DNA from: Phycisphaerales bacterium UBA2218
GTDB lineage: Bacteria > Planctomycetota > Phycisphaerae > Sedimentisphaerales > Anaerobacaceae
Direction: 5' to 3'
DNA: 20,866 nucleotides
Assembly (NCBI GenBank): GCA_002327785.1
Contig: DCUI01000179.1
Location: forward strand, 1 to 20,866
The notes beneath the pieces were generated by a model. The model was given only the letters and a program-made list of their open reading frames with translations, ran no database searches and was not told where the DNA came from. Positions 5,244 to 14,600 of this stretch are shown here, one piece after another; the stretch's first letter is position 1, and every line of letters starts with the position of its first letter. A program made the position numbers and the translations under genes.

Positions 5244-7724
5244 ATGAACATCCGGAATTTCCGAATCGTTCGGCTGTCGGTCCGATGGTGTCTGGCCCTG
5301 ATCGTGTTCTTCACCCGCGCCGCCCTGGCTACTGACGTCGTGCAGTGGGGCGTGTGGGAGGCATCGTTGGACGGGCCGCGCGAGGGCAATCCGTACCTCG
5401 ACGTGGAGCTCTCCTTCACTTTTCACCGGGATGGTGGGAACGACATCATGGCGCCCGGCTTCTACGACGGCGATGGCATCTACAAGGTCCGTTTCTCGCC
5501 GCCGGCGCGAGGCTCATGGCGGTACGGAACGCGGAGCAACCGGCCGGAGCTGAATGGCAAGAGCGGCTCGTTCAGCGTCGCGCCACCGTCGGGGAACAAT
5601 CATGGACCGGTGCAGGTCTTCGATACGTTCTACCTGCGCTATGCCGACGGCACACCGTATCACCAATTCGGCACGACCTGCTATGCCTGGGTGCATCAAA
5701 CGCGCGAGCTGCAAGAGCAGACGCTCCAGACGCTGGCCGCGTCGCCGTTCAATAAAATCCGGTTCTGCGTCTTTCCCAAGTCGTATGTGTACAATCAGAA
5801 TGAGCCGGAATTCTTTGCGTTCAAGAAAGGCGCGGACGGCAAATTCGACTTCAATCAGCCCGACCCGGCATTCTGGCGTCATTTCGAGCAGCGCATCCTC
5901 GACCTGCAACGGCTCGGCATCGAGGCGGATCTGATTCTCTGGCACCCGTACGACCGCTGGGGCTTCGCGGACATGAGCGATGAGCAAGACGACCGGTATC
6001 TGCGCTACTGTATCGCGAGGCTCTCGGCGTATCGCAATGTCTGGTGGTCGCTGGCCAACGAGTATGATTTCATGACCAACAGGCCCCAAGGCCACCGGGG
6101 CAATAAGCAGTGGGAGGATTGGGACCGTTTCTTCTCGATTCTCCAGAAGGAAGACCCGCACCAGCGGCTGCGGGGCATCCACAACGGCCGGACGTGGTAC
6201 GACCACACGAAAGACTGGGTCACGCACGCCAGCCTCCAGACTTCCGACATGGACGGTGGCGTGCGCTTCCGCTCGCAATACCGCAAACCGGTCGTCTATG
6301 ACGAATGCCAATACGAGGGCGACATCCCGCAAGGCTGGGGCAACCTGACCGCCCGGGACATGGCCCAGCGCTTCTGGCTGGGCACGTTAAGCGGCTGCTA
6401 CGTCGGCCACGGCGAAACCTACAAGCATCCGCAGGACATTCTCTGGTGGGCCAAAGGCGGCGTGCTTCACGGCCAAAGCCCCCAACGCATTCAGTGGCTC
6501 AAGGACTTCATGGCCCAGGCCCCTGCATTTCATGAACTCAAACCGATAGGTGATGGCAAGGGAACCTTCGTGCTGGTTAAGGAGGGCGAGTATTACCTCG
6601 TTTATTGTCTGGACCAGCGGTCGCAAGTGGTCCGGCTCGCAGGTTCGCGCCCCTACAAAGTGGATCTCATTGATCGCTGGGAAATGACAGTATCGGCCGT
6701 TGGCACAGCTTCCCCCGGCGAATACACCTTTTCCGCGCCCAAGGCAGATCAGGTCTATCGGTTCACACCGTACCAACCCGGTGAAACGCTGCGCCCCGAA
6801 GCGAGAATCATTGCATCCGCGATTGAAGGGCTGCCGCCGCTGAAGGTGCAGTTCGCCAGTGCTGTGGACGGGCGGCTGGAGTGGGATTTCGGCGATGGCA
6901 CAACGAGCCAGGATTCCAAGCCCACACACGTCTTCGAGAAAGTCGGTCTTTACTCGGTGAGACTGACCGTCACGGACGCGCAGGGCAGCAGTGCGGAGGC
7001 CTTCCAATCCATTGCCGTGGACCGGGACGTAACCGCTCCCATTCTGTGCGTCGGGATCTCTGAGGGGAAAGAGACGCCAGAGGTGAAGTTGCACGGCACG
7101 GCCCAGCGGGCCGGCAACGGTTCCTTTCATCTGCCCGAGGGCGCGCCTTGGGGCTGGGTTCAAGTGGGTGAGGGTATGATCGAGGGGCTTCGCGGCCTGC
7201 GTTCCTTCACCGTAATCGGATGGTTGAAACCCGAAAGCCTCCAGGTCGGCAGCGGCGGTAATCGCATCCTCTTTTGCCTCAAGGAGAGTCGCTCCGGCAT
7301 CGATCTCGTTTGCCAAAGCGATGGCCGTTTGCGTCTCGCCATAAACGAGTGGCCGGACTCGGTTCGCAATGACAGCTCTGCTGACAAGCTGCAGGTAGGT
7401 AAATGGACTTACTTTGCGGTGAGCTACGATGCGACAGCGTCCGGCGACAACGTGAGCTGGTATTTCAGCGCGCCTTCGGACACACCCGGGCAACCAGCCG
7501 TCAGCCTCGACCGCAGGACGGCTTACCACGCCGGTCCGGTGGATGGCGACATCGGTCCGCTGGCGATCGGCAACTTTAACGAAACCATGCACGGCTACGG
7601 CCTGGACCGCCAGTTCCGCGGCGAGATTGGCGCCGTGCAGATGTTCGGTAGCCGGGTGAGTGGGCGGGGAGCCCTGAACGTCGATGAGATCAACTTACGC
7701 CTTGAAATCTGGGGACGTCATTGA
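5244..7724 (+). CDS. Secreted DUF5060 glycoside-hydrolase-like protein with PKD and LamG-like domains
   Basis: This 826-residue exported protein probably acts on polysaccharide. A signal peptide covers residues 1-29, cleaved after AALA. DUF5060-like beta-sandwich: about 30-115. TIM-barrel-like domain: about 120-440, with likely catalytic acids E273 (WWSLANEYD) and E354 (VVYDECQYEGD) in the positions typical of clan GH-A. A collagen-binding-like C-terminal barrel cap (PF12904 type) covers about 450-510, ending VYRFTPY. A PKD domain follows at about 517-592 (LEWDFGDGTTS, the classic core), then a LamG/concanavalin-like domain at about 625-810. An in-frame ATG at 5202 would overlap the previous stop, but the start at 5244 gives the signal peptide directly. 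The end lies in a 19-bp tandem duplication that creates the stop. Substrate unknown. Confidence 0.85.
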   Translation: MNIRNFRIVRLSVRWCLALIVFFTRAALATDVVQWGVWEASLDGPREGNPYLDVELSFTFHRDGGNDIMAPGFYDGDGIYKVRFSPPARGSWRYGTRSNRPELNGKSGSFSVAPPSGNNHGPVQVFDTFYLRYADGTPYHQFGTTCYAWVHQTRELQEQTLQTLAASPFNKIRFCVFPKSYVYNQNEPEFFAFKKGADGKFDFNQPDPAFWRHFEQRILDLQRLGIEADLILWHPYDRWGFADMSDEQDDRYLRYCIARLSAYRNVWWSLANEYDFMTNRPQGHRGNKQWEDWDRFFSILQKEDPHQRLRGIHNGRTWYDHTKDWVTHASLQTSDMDGGVRFRSQYRKPVVYDECQYEGDIPQGWGNLTARDMAQRFWLGTLSGCYVGHGETYKHPQDILWWAKGGVLHGQSPQRIQWLKDFMAQAPAFHELKPIGDGKGTFVLVKEGEYYLVYCLDQRSQVVRLAGSRPYKVDLIDRWEMTVSAVGTASPGEYTFSAPKADQVYRFTPYQPGETLRPEARIIASAIEGLPPLKVQFASAVDGRLEWDFGDGTTSQDSKPTHVFEKVGLYSVRLTVTDAQGSSAEAFQSIAVDRDVTAPILCVGISEGKETPEVKLHGTAQRAGNGSFHLPEGAPWGWVQVGEGMIEGLRGLRSFTVIGWLKPESLQVGSGGNRILFCLKESRSGIDLVCQSDGRLRLAINEWPDSVRNDSSADKLQVGKWTYFAVSYDATASGDNVSWYFSAPSDTPGQPAVSLDRRTAYHAGPVDGDIGPLAIGNFNETMHGYGLDRQFRGEIGAVQMFGSRVSGRGALNVDEINLRLEIWGRH

Positions 7725-7739
7725 AATCTGGGGACGTCA
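7702..7739. repeat. 19-bp perfect tandem duplication at the end of the DUF5060 gene
   Basis: TTGAAATCTGGGGACGTCA occurs at 7702-7720 and again at 7721-7739. The first copy is coding (LEIWGRH) and the junction supplies the TGA stop. The sequence resembles dispersed 'ATCTGGGGACG' repeats that I associate with REP/IS200-type elements in environmental bacteria; this is from memory and unverified. Confidence 0.85.
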
Positions 7740-8035
7740 TGCGAATTTCAGGTCTGGTTGTGGAACCCCGGAGAAGAGATACGTAACCGGTGAGGAGTTG
7801 GATTTGCAGTTGCTGCTTAGCAGGAATAACCGTGGTTGGAATTCATTCGGCTCTTTTCGGCCGAAGACTTGAACGCGTGGGTTGAGAACCGGCCAAACGT
7901 CGTGTTTCGTATCTGGTCGCTCGTATCTCGTTTCTTGTATCTCGTCGCTCGAAGAGAGGACGGCGCGTGGGAGCGTGGGAACGCAGAAGCGTTTGGTGAC
8001 GCGGAATGGCTTCGCCCGCATCTACTCGGCGGCGG
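7740..8035. other. Intergenic region with low-complexity words, no gene
   Basis: About 300 bp between convergent genes with no supportable ORF. It contains a 10-bp palindrome TTCGGCCGAA (7857-7866) and, at about 7905-7955, degenerate repeats of the words GTATCTCGT and GTCGCTCG. The same word type recurs at 16325-16365. No T-run terminator was found. Confidence 0.6.
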
Positions 8036-8770
8036 CTATCGGTCTTTCTTGCCGCCGAAGATGATCCGGCCGAGGTCGATGGCCTTGTCGAGGACGCCGG
8101 TGATTTCGCCAATCGTCTCTTTGGGCAGGACTCCGCCCCCCTGTTCGGCGATGCCGGCGGCCACCGCCAGCACGACCTTGCTGATCAGTATCTTGGTGTC
8201 GATCCGTTCGTCGCGGCCCAGGTCGGTCATTGTGATGGGAGCGACCTTGAGATCCATCGTCCGGGGTTGTGTCGGGTCGGCCAGCGAAGGCACGGCCACG
8301 TGGACGACGATGTCGCCGATCGTGAGCTTGTCGATGATCAGGGCCTTTCCCGTGGGCTCGTGTGAGCGGCGAAGCGGCTCGATGACCTCGTACAGGTTGT
8401 TCTTGAGGCCGTTCTGCTCGACGAAGATTTCCATGCCGTCGAGGTGCATGGTGCGAATGAGGATCTTGTCGCGCAGCAACGATCCCGCGTCCGCGGCGAC
8501 ATCGACGGATGTCAGGGTCAGCAGCGCCGGGCCCTGGTAGCCCTCGGGATTGGCGACACGGATTTTCTGGAGGTTGACGGACCCGCTCAGAAGGGAGGCT
8601 TTCGCCTTGTGGATTCGCACGGGCACGCTCAACGTCTGCTCGCCGGCCTTTTCGACAGCCGTCTTGACGAGGATGTTCGCAAGCAGGACGCCCCCAACGA
8701 CGATGCCGACCACCAGAACGACCAAGGCAACGACGGGGGTCCGGATCGTCCTGATGAGCTTCTTTTTCAT
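8036..8770 (-). CDS. AsmA-like envelope protein
   Basis: This 244-residue protein has one N-terminal membrane anchor (residues about 9-34, VVALVVLVVGIVVGGVLLAN) after a basic MKKKLIRTIR start, with the rest probably periplasmic. The body has the AsmA/DUF748 look: an amphipathic helix, VRIHKAKASLLSGSVNLQKI, then NPEGYQGPALLTLTSVDVAA and repeated beta-strands. Relatives span the periplasm and affect outer-membrane lipid or protein assembly. It is far shorter than E. coli AsmA, but short versions are common. The start at 8770 was preferred to 8842 because GGGAG precedes it and the hydrophobic anchor then sits at the N-terminus. It lies 86 bp downstream of murA on the same strand, probably co-transcribed. 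Confidence 0.7.
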   Translation of the reverse strand: MKKKLIRTIRTPVVALVVLVVGIVVGGVLLANILVKTAVEKAGEQTLSVPVRIHKAKASLLSGSVNLQKIRVANPEGYQGPALLTLTSVDVAADAGSLLRDKILIRTMHLDGMEIFVEQNGLKNNLYEVIEPLRRSHEPTGKALIIDKLTIGDIVVHVAVPSLADPTQPRTMDLKVAPITMTDLGRDERIDTKILISKVVLAVAAGIAEQGGGVLPKETIGEITGVLDKAIDLGRIIFGGKKDR

Positions 8771-8856
8771 CTGCACTCCCTCTGGGAGAAATCGCCTTGC
8801 GTCGCGCGTCCTGCGTCGTGCGTGGGAGAGTCCGTCGCGCACGACGCGCCCCGGGT

Positions 8857-10134
8857 TTACACGGTGCCGCCCTCCTCGCGAGAGATCTTGGCGCCGAGCA
8901 GGTTGAATCGCTCCTCGATGCGTTCGTAGCCGCGATCGATGTGGTACACGCGATTCACGATCGTGGCCCCCTCGGCGGCAAGGCCGGCGATGACCAGCGC
9001 CGCAGAGGCCCGCAGGTCCGAGGCCATCACGGGCGCCGCCACCAGTTTCTTGACCCCGGCGACAATCACGGCGGAGCCCTCCTTGCGGAGATTGGCCGCC
9101 ATGCGATTCAATTCGGCAACGTGGAGAAAACGATCCGGAAAAACCTTTTCCACGACGATGCTGTTGCCGTGGGCCAGAGCCAGGAGGGCCATGAATTGCG
9201 CCTGGAGGTCGGTGGGGAATCCGGGGTACGGCTGGGTCGTGATGTCGGCGGGCTGGAAGCTCTCGGCCCCGGCCACGGTGCAGCCGTCGCCGTTGGCCTC
9301 TACCGCGATTCCGATGATCCGCAGGCGATCCACGACGGCCATCATATCCTCGAGCCGGCAGTGGCCGATGTGTACTTCGCCCCCCGTGATGGCGGCAGCG
9401 GCCATGAATGTCCCAGCTTCGATTCTATCGGGTATTACCCTGTACTGCACGGGATGAAGGTGATTCACGCCGTCGATGACCAGTCGCGGCGAGCCGATCC
9501 CGCTGATCCGGGCGCCCATCACGTTGAGGCAATTGGCCAGGTCGGTGATCTCCGGCTCGCACGCCGCGGACTCGATGATGGTCCGGCCCTTCGCCAGCGT
9601 GGCGGCCATCAACACGTTGGCCGTGCCCAGAACTGTGCTCCCATAGGGACCGCCGAGGAAAATGCTGGCCCCCTTGAGACCCTGCGGCGTCTCCGCGATG
9701 ACGTAGCCGTTCTTGAGGTGGATCTGGGCCCCGAGCTGTCGCAACCCGATCAAGTGCAGGTCGATGGGCCGGTCGCCGATCGCGCAGCCGCCGGGCATTG
9801 AGACCTCCACCCGCCCGCACCGCGCCAGCAGCGGCCCGAGGATACAAACGCTCGCCCTCATCTTCCTCACGATGTCATACGGACCGACCGGGTTATCGAT
9901 CTTCGTGGCGTCGATGGTGAGCACGCCGTCCTCCCGCCGCTCGACTTTACAGCCCAACTGATCGATCAGCTCCTTGAACACGCTGATATCCGCCAGCCGG
10001 GGCACTCCGAGCAAGGTCGAGTTGCCCGGCGCCAGGAGCGCGGCCGCCATGATCGGCAGCGACGCGTTTTTCGATCCGTTGATATCGACGTGGCCCGCCA
10101 GTCGGACCGGGCCTTCTATGCGAAAGACATCCAT
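8857..10134 (-). CDS. murA: UDP-N-acetylglucosamine 1-carboxyvinyltransferase (MurA)
   Basis: This is the first committed step of peptidoglycan synthesis: transfer of enolpyruvate from PEP to UDP-GlcNAc in the cytoplasm. At 425 residues it has the usual family length. Seen: INGSKNASLP with K22/N23 for substrate binding, and the catalytic loop MPGGCAIGDRP with C117, the PEP-attacking cysteine and fosfomycin target. Further motifs are GPYGSTVLGTANVLMAA, ITDLANCLNVMGA, IPDRIEAGTFMAAAAI, PGFPTDLQAQFMALL and the C-terminal YHIDRGYERIEERF. The enzyme should be active and, with Cys rather than Asp in the loop, fosfomycin-sensitive. No clear Shine-Dalgarno precedes the ATG. It is divergent from the CPBP gene across a 139-bp spacer and is followed by the AsmA-like gene. 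Confidence 0.97.
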   Translation of the reverse strand: MDVFRIEGPVRLAGHVDINGSKNASLPIMAAALLAPGNSTLLGVPRLADISVFKELIDQLGCKVERREDGVLTIDATKIDNPVGPYDIVRKMRASVCILGPLLARCGRVEVSMPGGCAIGDRPIDLHLIGLRQLGAQIHLKNGYVIAETPQGLKGASIFLGGPYGSTVLGTANVLMAATLAKGRTIIESAACEPEITDLANCLNVMGARISGIGSPRLVIDGVNHLHPVQYRVIPDRIEAGTFMAAAAITGGEVHIGHCRLEDMMAVVDRLRIIGIAVEANGDGCTVAGAESFQPADITTQPYPGFPTDLQAQFMALLALAHGNSIVVEKVFPDRFLHVAELNRMAANLRKEGSAVIVAGVKKLVAAPVMASDLRASAALVIAGLAAEGATIVNRVYHIDRGYERIEERFNLLGAKISREEGGTV

Positions 10135-10273
10135 GTTTCGATTTGCTATTTCTTATTTGCGATTTACTATTGAGGACCTTGCAGACGGCCGGCAACCCTT
10201 GCAGCCGTCCTGCGTCCAACGGAAAAACGATAAACGTTCGATAGGGACTTGTAAATAGCAAATCCGAAATCCC
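10135..10273. promoter_or_regulatory. Divergent spacer between murA and the CPBP gene, with a 12-bp inverted repeat
   Basis: GATTTGCTATTT (10140-10151) and its exact complement AAATAGCAAATC (10252-10263) lie at opposite ends of the spacer, each next to one of the divergent start codons. Both must hold the promoters, but no convincing -35/-10 pair was seen. The AT-rich words near murA (TATTTGCGATTTACTATT) match the degenerate intergenic repeat style seen elsewhere in the window. Confidence 0.4.
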
Positions 10274-11131
10274 GTGTCGCAAGGACTCGAACAACAAGTT
10301 TCGCCAACCAGCCCGGAGGACCTGATCCCCGTGGCCGTCGGGGTCGCCCTGTTTGCCTGGTGGCTGCTGACGACCTCCCTGGGCCGCAGGGCCCTGGCCG
10401 ATTCGAGACCCCGTCGAAACAGCATGATGCTCCCGCTGCCGTTCCTCGTGTTCTTCGTGTGGCTCACGGGCACGACCATACTCGCGGCCCTCGCCCGCCT
10501 GTACACCGACCGGCTTGAAGAGTGGAAAGGCATCTTCCTGGGCAGTCTGATCCCCACGGCGGGATCGCTGGCAACGGTCGTCCTTGTGCTCGCCGTGGCC
10601 AGGTTCACCTTCGTACGGGGTCTGAAGGGCTTCGGCCTGCGGCTTAAGACCATCCCCAGGGACCTGGCCCGCGCCCTCCTGACCCTGGCGGCCGTCTGGC
10701 CCCTCGTCATGGCCATGATGAGTCTGACCATTCTGGTGATGAAATACCTGGACCGGTCCTTCGAGGTGCCCCAGCACGAGGCCCTGCAGGTCATCACGGA
10801 GTCCGGCTCGATCCCTTTGCAGGTTCTGATGGTGGTTCTGGCCGTGGTGGTTGCCCCGCTGGTCGAGGAGCTGATGTTCCGCGGCCTGTTTCAGTCAATG
10901 ATCCGGTCCTATCTGAGCCGGCCCTGGCCGGCCATCGCCGTCACGTCGGTCCTGTTCGCCGCGATCCACTCGAACCCCGAGCACTGGCCCGCCTTGTTCG
11001 TGCTGGCGATGGGCCTGGGCTACAGCTACGAGAGGAGCGGCTCGCTCTTTCGCCCGATCTTCATGCACGCCATGTTCAACGGCGTCACCATCGCCGCCGC
11101 CCTGGCCGAATCCGCCCCCACTGGCGTCTGA
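10274..11131 (+). CDS. CPBP family intramembrane glutamic protease
   Basis: This 285-residue multi-span membrane protein of the CPBP/Rce1 (M79, ABI) family has about seven or eight hydrophobic segments. The three signature motifs are present: EELMFRG (EExxxR), FAAIH (FxxxH) and HAMFN (HxxxN), so the glutamic-protease active site looks intact. Family roles include maturation of membrane or lipidated substrates and bacteriocin self-immunity; the substrate here is unknown. The GTG start follows an in-frame TAG six codons upstream, so no longer N-terminus is possible; ribosome-binding signals are weak. The gene is monocistronic, divergent from murA. Confidence 0.88.
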   Translation: MSQGLEQQVSPTSPEDLIPVAVGVALFAWWLLTTSLGRRALADSRPRRNSMMLPLPFLVFFVWLTGTTILAALARLYTDRLEEWKGIFLGSLIPTAGSLATVVLVLAVARFTFVRGLKGFGLRLKTIPRDLARALLTLAAVWPLVMAMMSLTILVMKYLDRSFEVPQHEALQVITESGSIPLQVLMVVLAVVVAPLVEELMFRGLFQSMIRSYLSRPWPAIAVTSVLFAAIHSNPEHWPALFVLAMGLGYSYERSGSLFRPIFMHAMFNGVTIAAALAESAPTGV

Positions 11132-11395
11132 CAAAGATACGGATTCACACTGATCTGCACGGATTCGACTCTGTCATTCCCGCGGAGGCGGGAATCCATG
11201 ACTCTTTCAACCACCGAGGGCACGGAGAGACGGATCGTTCACCGCATAACGCTCCAACGCTCCTACTCTCCCACCCCGCCCCGGCTCGTGGCCAGTCCGA
11301 CAAACTCGGCCAACTTATCGCTTATCACCTATCGCTTATCGCTCTCCCCCCGGCTCCACGCACCCTCGAGAATAGACCGCGCACCTTTCATTCTC
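11132..11395. other. Intergenic region with hairpin and low-complexity words
   Basis: There is no gene. A perfect 8-bp stem, ATTCCCGC/GCGGGAAT (11176-11195), lies just after the CPBP stop. It is of the widespread 'TCATTCCCGCGGAGGCGGGAATCC' class (written here only as a 20-base-plus family name in part: CATTCCCGC...GCGGGAATC) and may act as a transcript-end structure. Around 11315-11350 the words CTTATCACC, CTATCGCTTATC and CGCTC repeat imperfectly. A CACCGAGGGCACGGAGAG phrase at about 11212 has a counterpart (CACAGAGGCACGGAG) at about 16265. Confidence 0.5.
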
Positions 11396-11539
11396 CAGGG
11401 CTATCGCATGAAACTCTTGACCCCCGTTTCTTGAGCCGCCAAGGCCTGTTATTCCTCCGCGTGAACACCCGACCGAAATGCCTCGGGGGCGTTTCCAGCC
11501 AGAAAACGATGGTGGGCCGGGTTTCACGCGATAGCCCTG
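11396..11539. mobile_element. Miniature inverted-repeat element (about 144 bp)
   Basis: CAGGGCTATCGCATGAAAC (11396-11414) and, inverted, CAGGGCTATCGCGTGAAAC (11539 down to 11521) match at 18 of 19 positions and bound a 106-bp centre with no ORF. This is the structure of a MITE or an internally deleted insertion sequence. The end sequence resembles what I remember of IS4/ISAs1-type ends, but this is unverified. ATTCTCC occurs outside both ends (11390-11396 and 11544-11550), though not at symmetric distances, so a target duplication is uncertain. It sits directly upstream of the methyltransferase promoter. Confidence 0.7.
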
Positions 11540-11558
11540 TTTAATTCTCCCTGCGCAG

Positions 11559-11586
11559 TTGACTCTGCCTCCGATGGCGGTAGACT
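11559..11586 (+). promoter_or_regulatory. Sigma70-like promoter of the methyltransferase/nuclease cassette
   Basis: TTGACT (11559-11564), a 16-bp spacer, then TAGACT (11581-11586). The expected transcript start is about 20 bp before the ATG at 11614. It begins 20 bp outside the miniature inverted-repeat element, so insertion of that element could have altered upstream control. Confidence 0.55.
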
Positions 11587-11613
11587 GCTCTTATTTCAGA
11601 CAGGTTATTGGCG

Positions 11614-14600
11614 ATGGGACTCGACGATCTAATACGCGAACTTGGATACCGCCAGTCCCCCTTCTACCGTGAGGGAGTTGACGGAGCGGACACGTCGGTT
11701 GCCCACCTGTTGCGCGATGCACAGCGTGCGCAGGTGCGCGGTAGCTATTTCATTCGCACAGCATCCGGTGAAGCTGGCATGGGCCGCCAACGTCCTGCTG
11801 TTCATGTTGCCGAAACGAAAACTGTCGATGAAGCGAGGCAGATTCACAAGCAGCTTTGGAATCAGGGAACAACGCCGTTCCTTCTCGTGTCGATGCCGGG
11901 GCAAGTGCGCGTTTACACCAACTTTGCCTTCGACAATCTCGCCGATGATGTCGGGCAGATCGAAACACCGATCGATACAACGAGTCTCAGTCTTCATGAG
12001 GTCGCCAAGCAGTTGCGGTTCCTTCACGCGGATTCGATTGACTCGGGAGACATTTGGCGGACGAAGGGTGCACGCCTCACGAAGGACAAGCGCGTTGACC
12101 AGTCGCTCCTAAGAATGCTCCGCTCGCTGAGCACGCAACTTGTAGAACAACACCATCTCGATCGTGGCGTTGCACACTCGCTTATCGGGCGATTCGTATA
12201 TCTTCACTACCTTTGGGAACGCGGAATCCTCAGCCAAGAGTGGCTTGAGGAAGCCGGTGTGGACCCAACGGCGGTGTTCTCAAACAAAGCCAAGCTGAAT
12301 GCCTTCCGTCGCCTGACCGATAAGGTGGACGAGCGATTCAACGGCCGCATATTCCCGATTGAGTGGTCAGCCTCGTCCGCACCAAATGCTGAGGCTGTGA
12401 AGGCCGTAGCATGTCGCTTCGCAGGCGAGGAATCAGGACAGATGGCCTTGTTTCGCCCGTTCGATTTTTCATTCATCCCAGTGGAACTCCTCTCGGCAAT
12501 CTATGAACAATTCCTTCACGACGAAGGCGAGGGAGCCGAGGAAGGCGCGTTCTACACACCGGAGCCAGTCGCCGACTATCTTCTCGCTGAAATCCAAAGC
12601 GTGAAGCCACTGGCGCAAGGCATGAAGGTGCTCGATCCGTGTTGCGGTTCTGGGATTTTTCTCGTGCTTGCTTACCGCCGATTGATTGAACAGGAGTTGC
12701 GCCGGCGGCGGTGCGAAAAGCTGCCACCAGACGTACTGCGGGACATACTTACAAACAGCATCTTTGGCGTGGAGCGTAAGCCGGAAGCCTGTCTCGTCAC
12801 CGAGTTCAGCCTCATCCTGACGTTACTCAGCTATATCGATCCCCCGGAATTGCACCACCACGCAAAGTTCAGATTTCCAGTGTTGCACAATGAGCATATT
12901 TTCGAGAATGACTTCTTCAACGATGCGTCGCTCTTCTGGAAGGCCAATCGACAATTCGACTGGATTGTAGGCAATGCACCCTGGGTCGAGCTCGATCCGG
13001 ATGATAAAGGCGAGCCCTTCATTGTCGATTGGATTCAGCGTGCACGACAGGCAGGGATGCCTGTGGCTCGCTATCGCAGCAGCGAGGCTTTCACGTGGCG
13101 TGTACGTGACCGGCTGGGAGACGACGGCGTGGTTGGCATGATTACGCAAGCAACAAGCCTCACCAATGACCAGTCTGCCAATTATCGGAAAGCATTCTTC
13201 TCACAGAATACGGTGCACCGAATCACGAACTTCTCCAATCTCGCCTATGTCTTGTTCGAGTCGGCAGACGAACCAGCAGCCGATCTTGTCTACTCTCTCC
13301 CGAAAGCTGGCACGCCCCTCCCCGATATCGTTCACTTTGGGCCGTTGGTCGTTGATCAACCTGCCATTGTGCCCGGGCATGATCGTCGTCGGCGTACGCC
13401 CTGGGTGCTTACGATATCCGAATCGGAGATCAAGACCATTCCCGTGAATGAGGCAGTGCAAGGTGAGGGGACGACTTGGAAACGTGCGCTGTGGGGGAAC
13501 CCGCGCGACCAACGCGCGCTTGAACGACTGCGCCGTGTCATGCCTGAGACGCTGGGAAGCTTGGCTGACAAACGGGGATGGAATTTGAATCTTGGCGTCC
13601 AATTGCGAGTTGACGAAGGCTCGGACTCCGATCCGAATCAAGACGTAGTGGAGATCAGGCTTAAGCAAGGCGACACCGAATCCAAGGCGAGGGAATACGC
13701 GAGTTGGTTCCGTGCCTTGAAAGTCCTTGAGGTGAAGCAGATAGCGGCGCAGATCAAAAAAGCTGCGACAAAGCTGACTTTATCTCCCCAATGGCTCGTC
13801 AAGAATCAATGGGGCACATATATTCGTGAACGCGGTGGCACGGAAGGCTTGAACATCGCATCTGGTCCCCATCTGTTCCTTTGGAATAACTTTGCCGCGT
13901 TCAGTATCGATGACTTCATTTTCCGCCACCCCAAGCTCGGGTTATCTGCACCAGAGGCCGACTGGCTCCGTGCAGTCTCAATGATCTGGGCATCCAGCAT
14001 CACGCCCTATTGCCTCTTCCTCGAGTTGAGTGCAGGTTGGGGCATCAGTCGCAGCACGATTGATCTGGGTGACGCGCAACGGATGCCAATGCCCGATTTC
14101 ACCAAGCAACAGGTTGCCGACTTGGCCAAGCTGCATCGGTCATTCGCTGTCGAGGAGATGCGCCCTCATAACCGAGCCGATTGGCAACGTCGACTCGATG
14201 ATGAAGTGGCGACCATTTTGAGGATTCCTTCACAGGTGATGCTACTGGCGCAGGAATTCAGTGAGTTTCGATTGCCGTTGGTCAAAGGCAAGGCCCCGTC
14301 GCGACTTACTCGCGCCCTCGACGAACGTGACAAAGATCAACTCGAAAAGTACGCCCGAAGATTGACGACAGAACTGGATGGTTTCATCGAGCGAAAGAGC
14401 CGCCGACATCGTGTCACGATGCTGATCGCTCTGGACGGGATTGTCGCCACAGTCGAACTCGTAAGCAAGGGAGAATCTGCGAAACCAACGGTGAAGTTCG
14501 CTGGACAATATGAAGAGAAGGATGTGCGAGACATCCTGCATGCCGCTGAACAAGAATACGCGCAGTGGGTATATGTCCGACGCAGCGTTCGCGTCCTCGC

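Noticed and set aside
6387..7592. A 401-codon minus-strand frame opposite the DUF5060 gene
   Set aside because: Antisense shadow; the plus strand encodes recognisable PKD and hydrolase motifs with a signal peptide.
8797..9801. A 334-codon plus-strand frame opposite murA
   Set aside because: Antisense shadow of a clear MurA gene.
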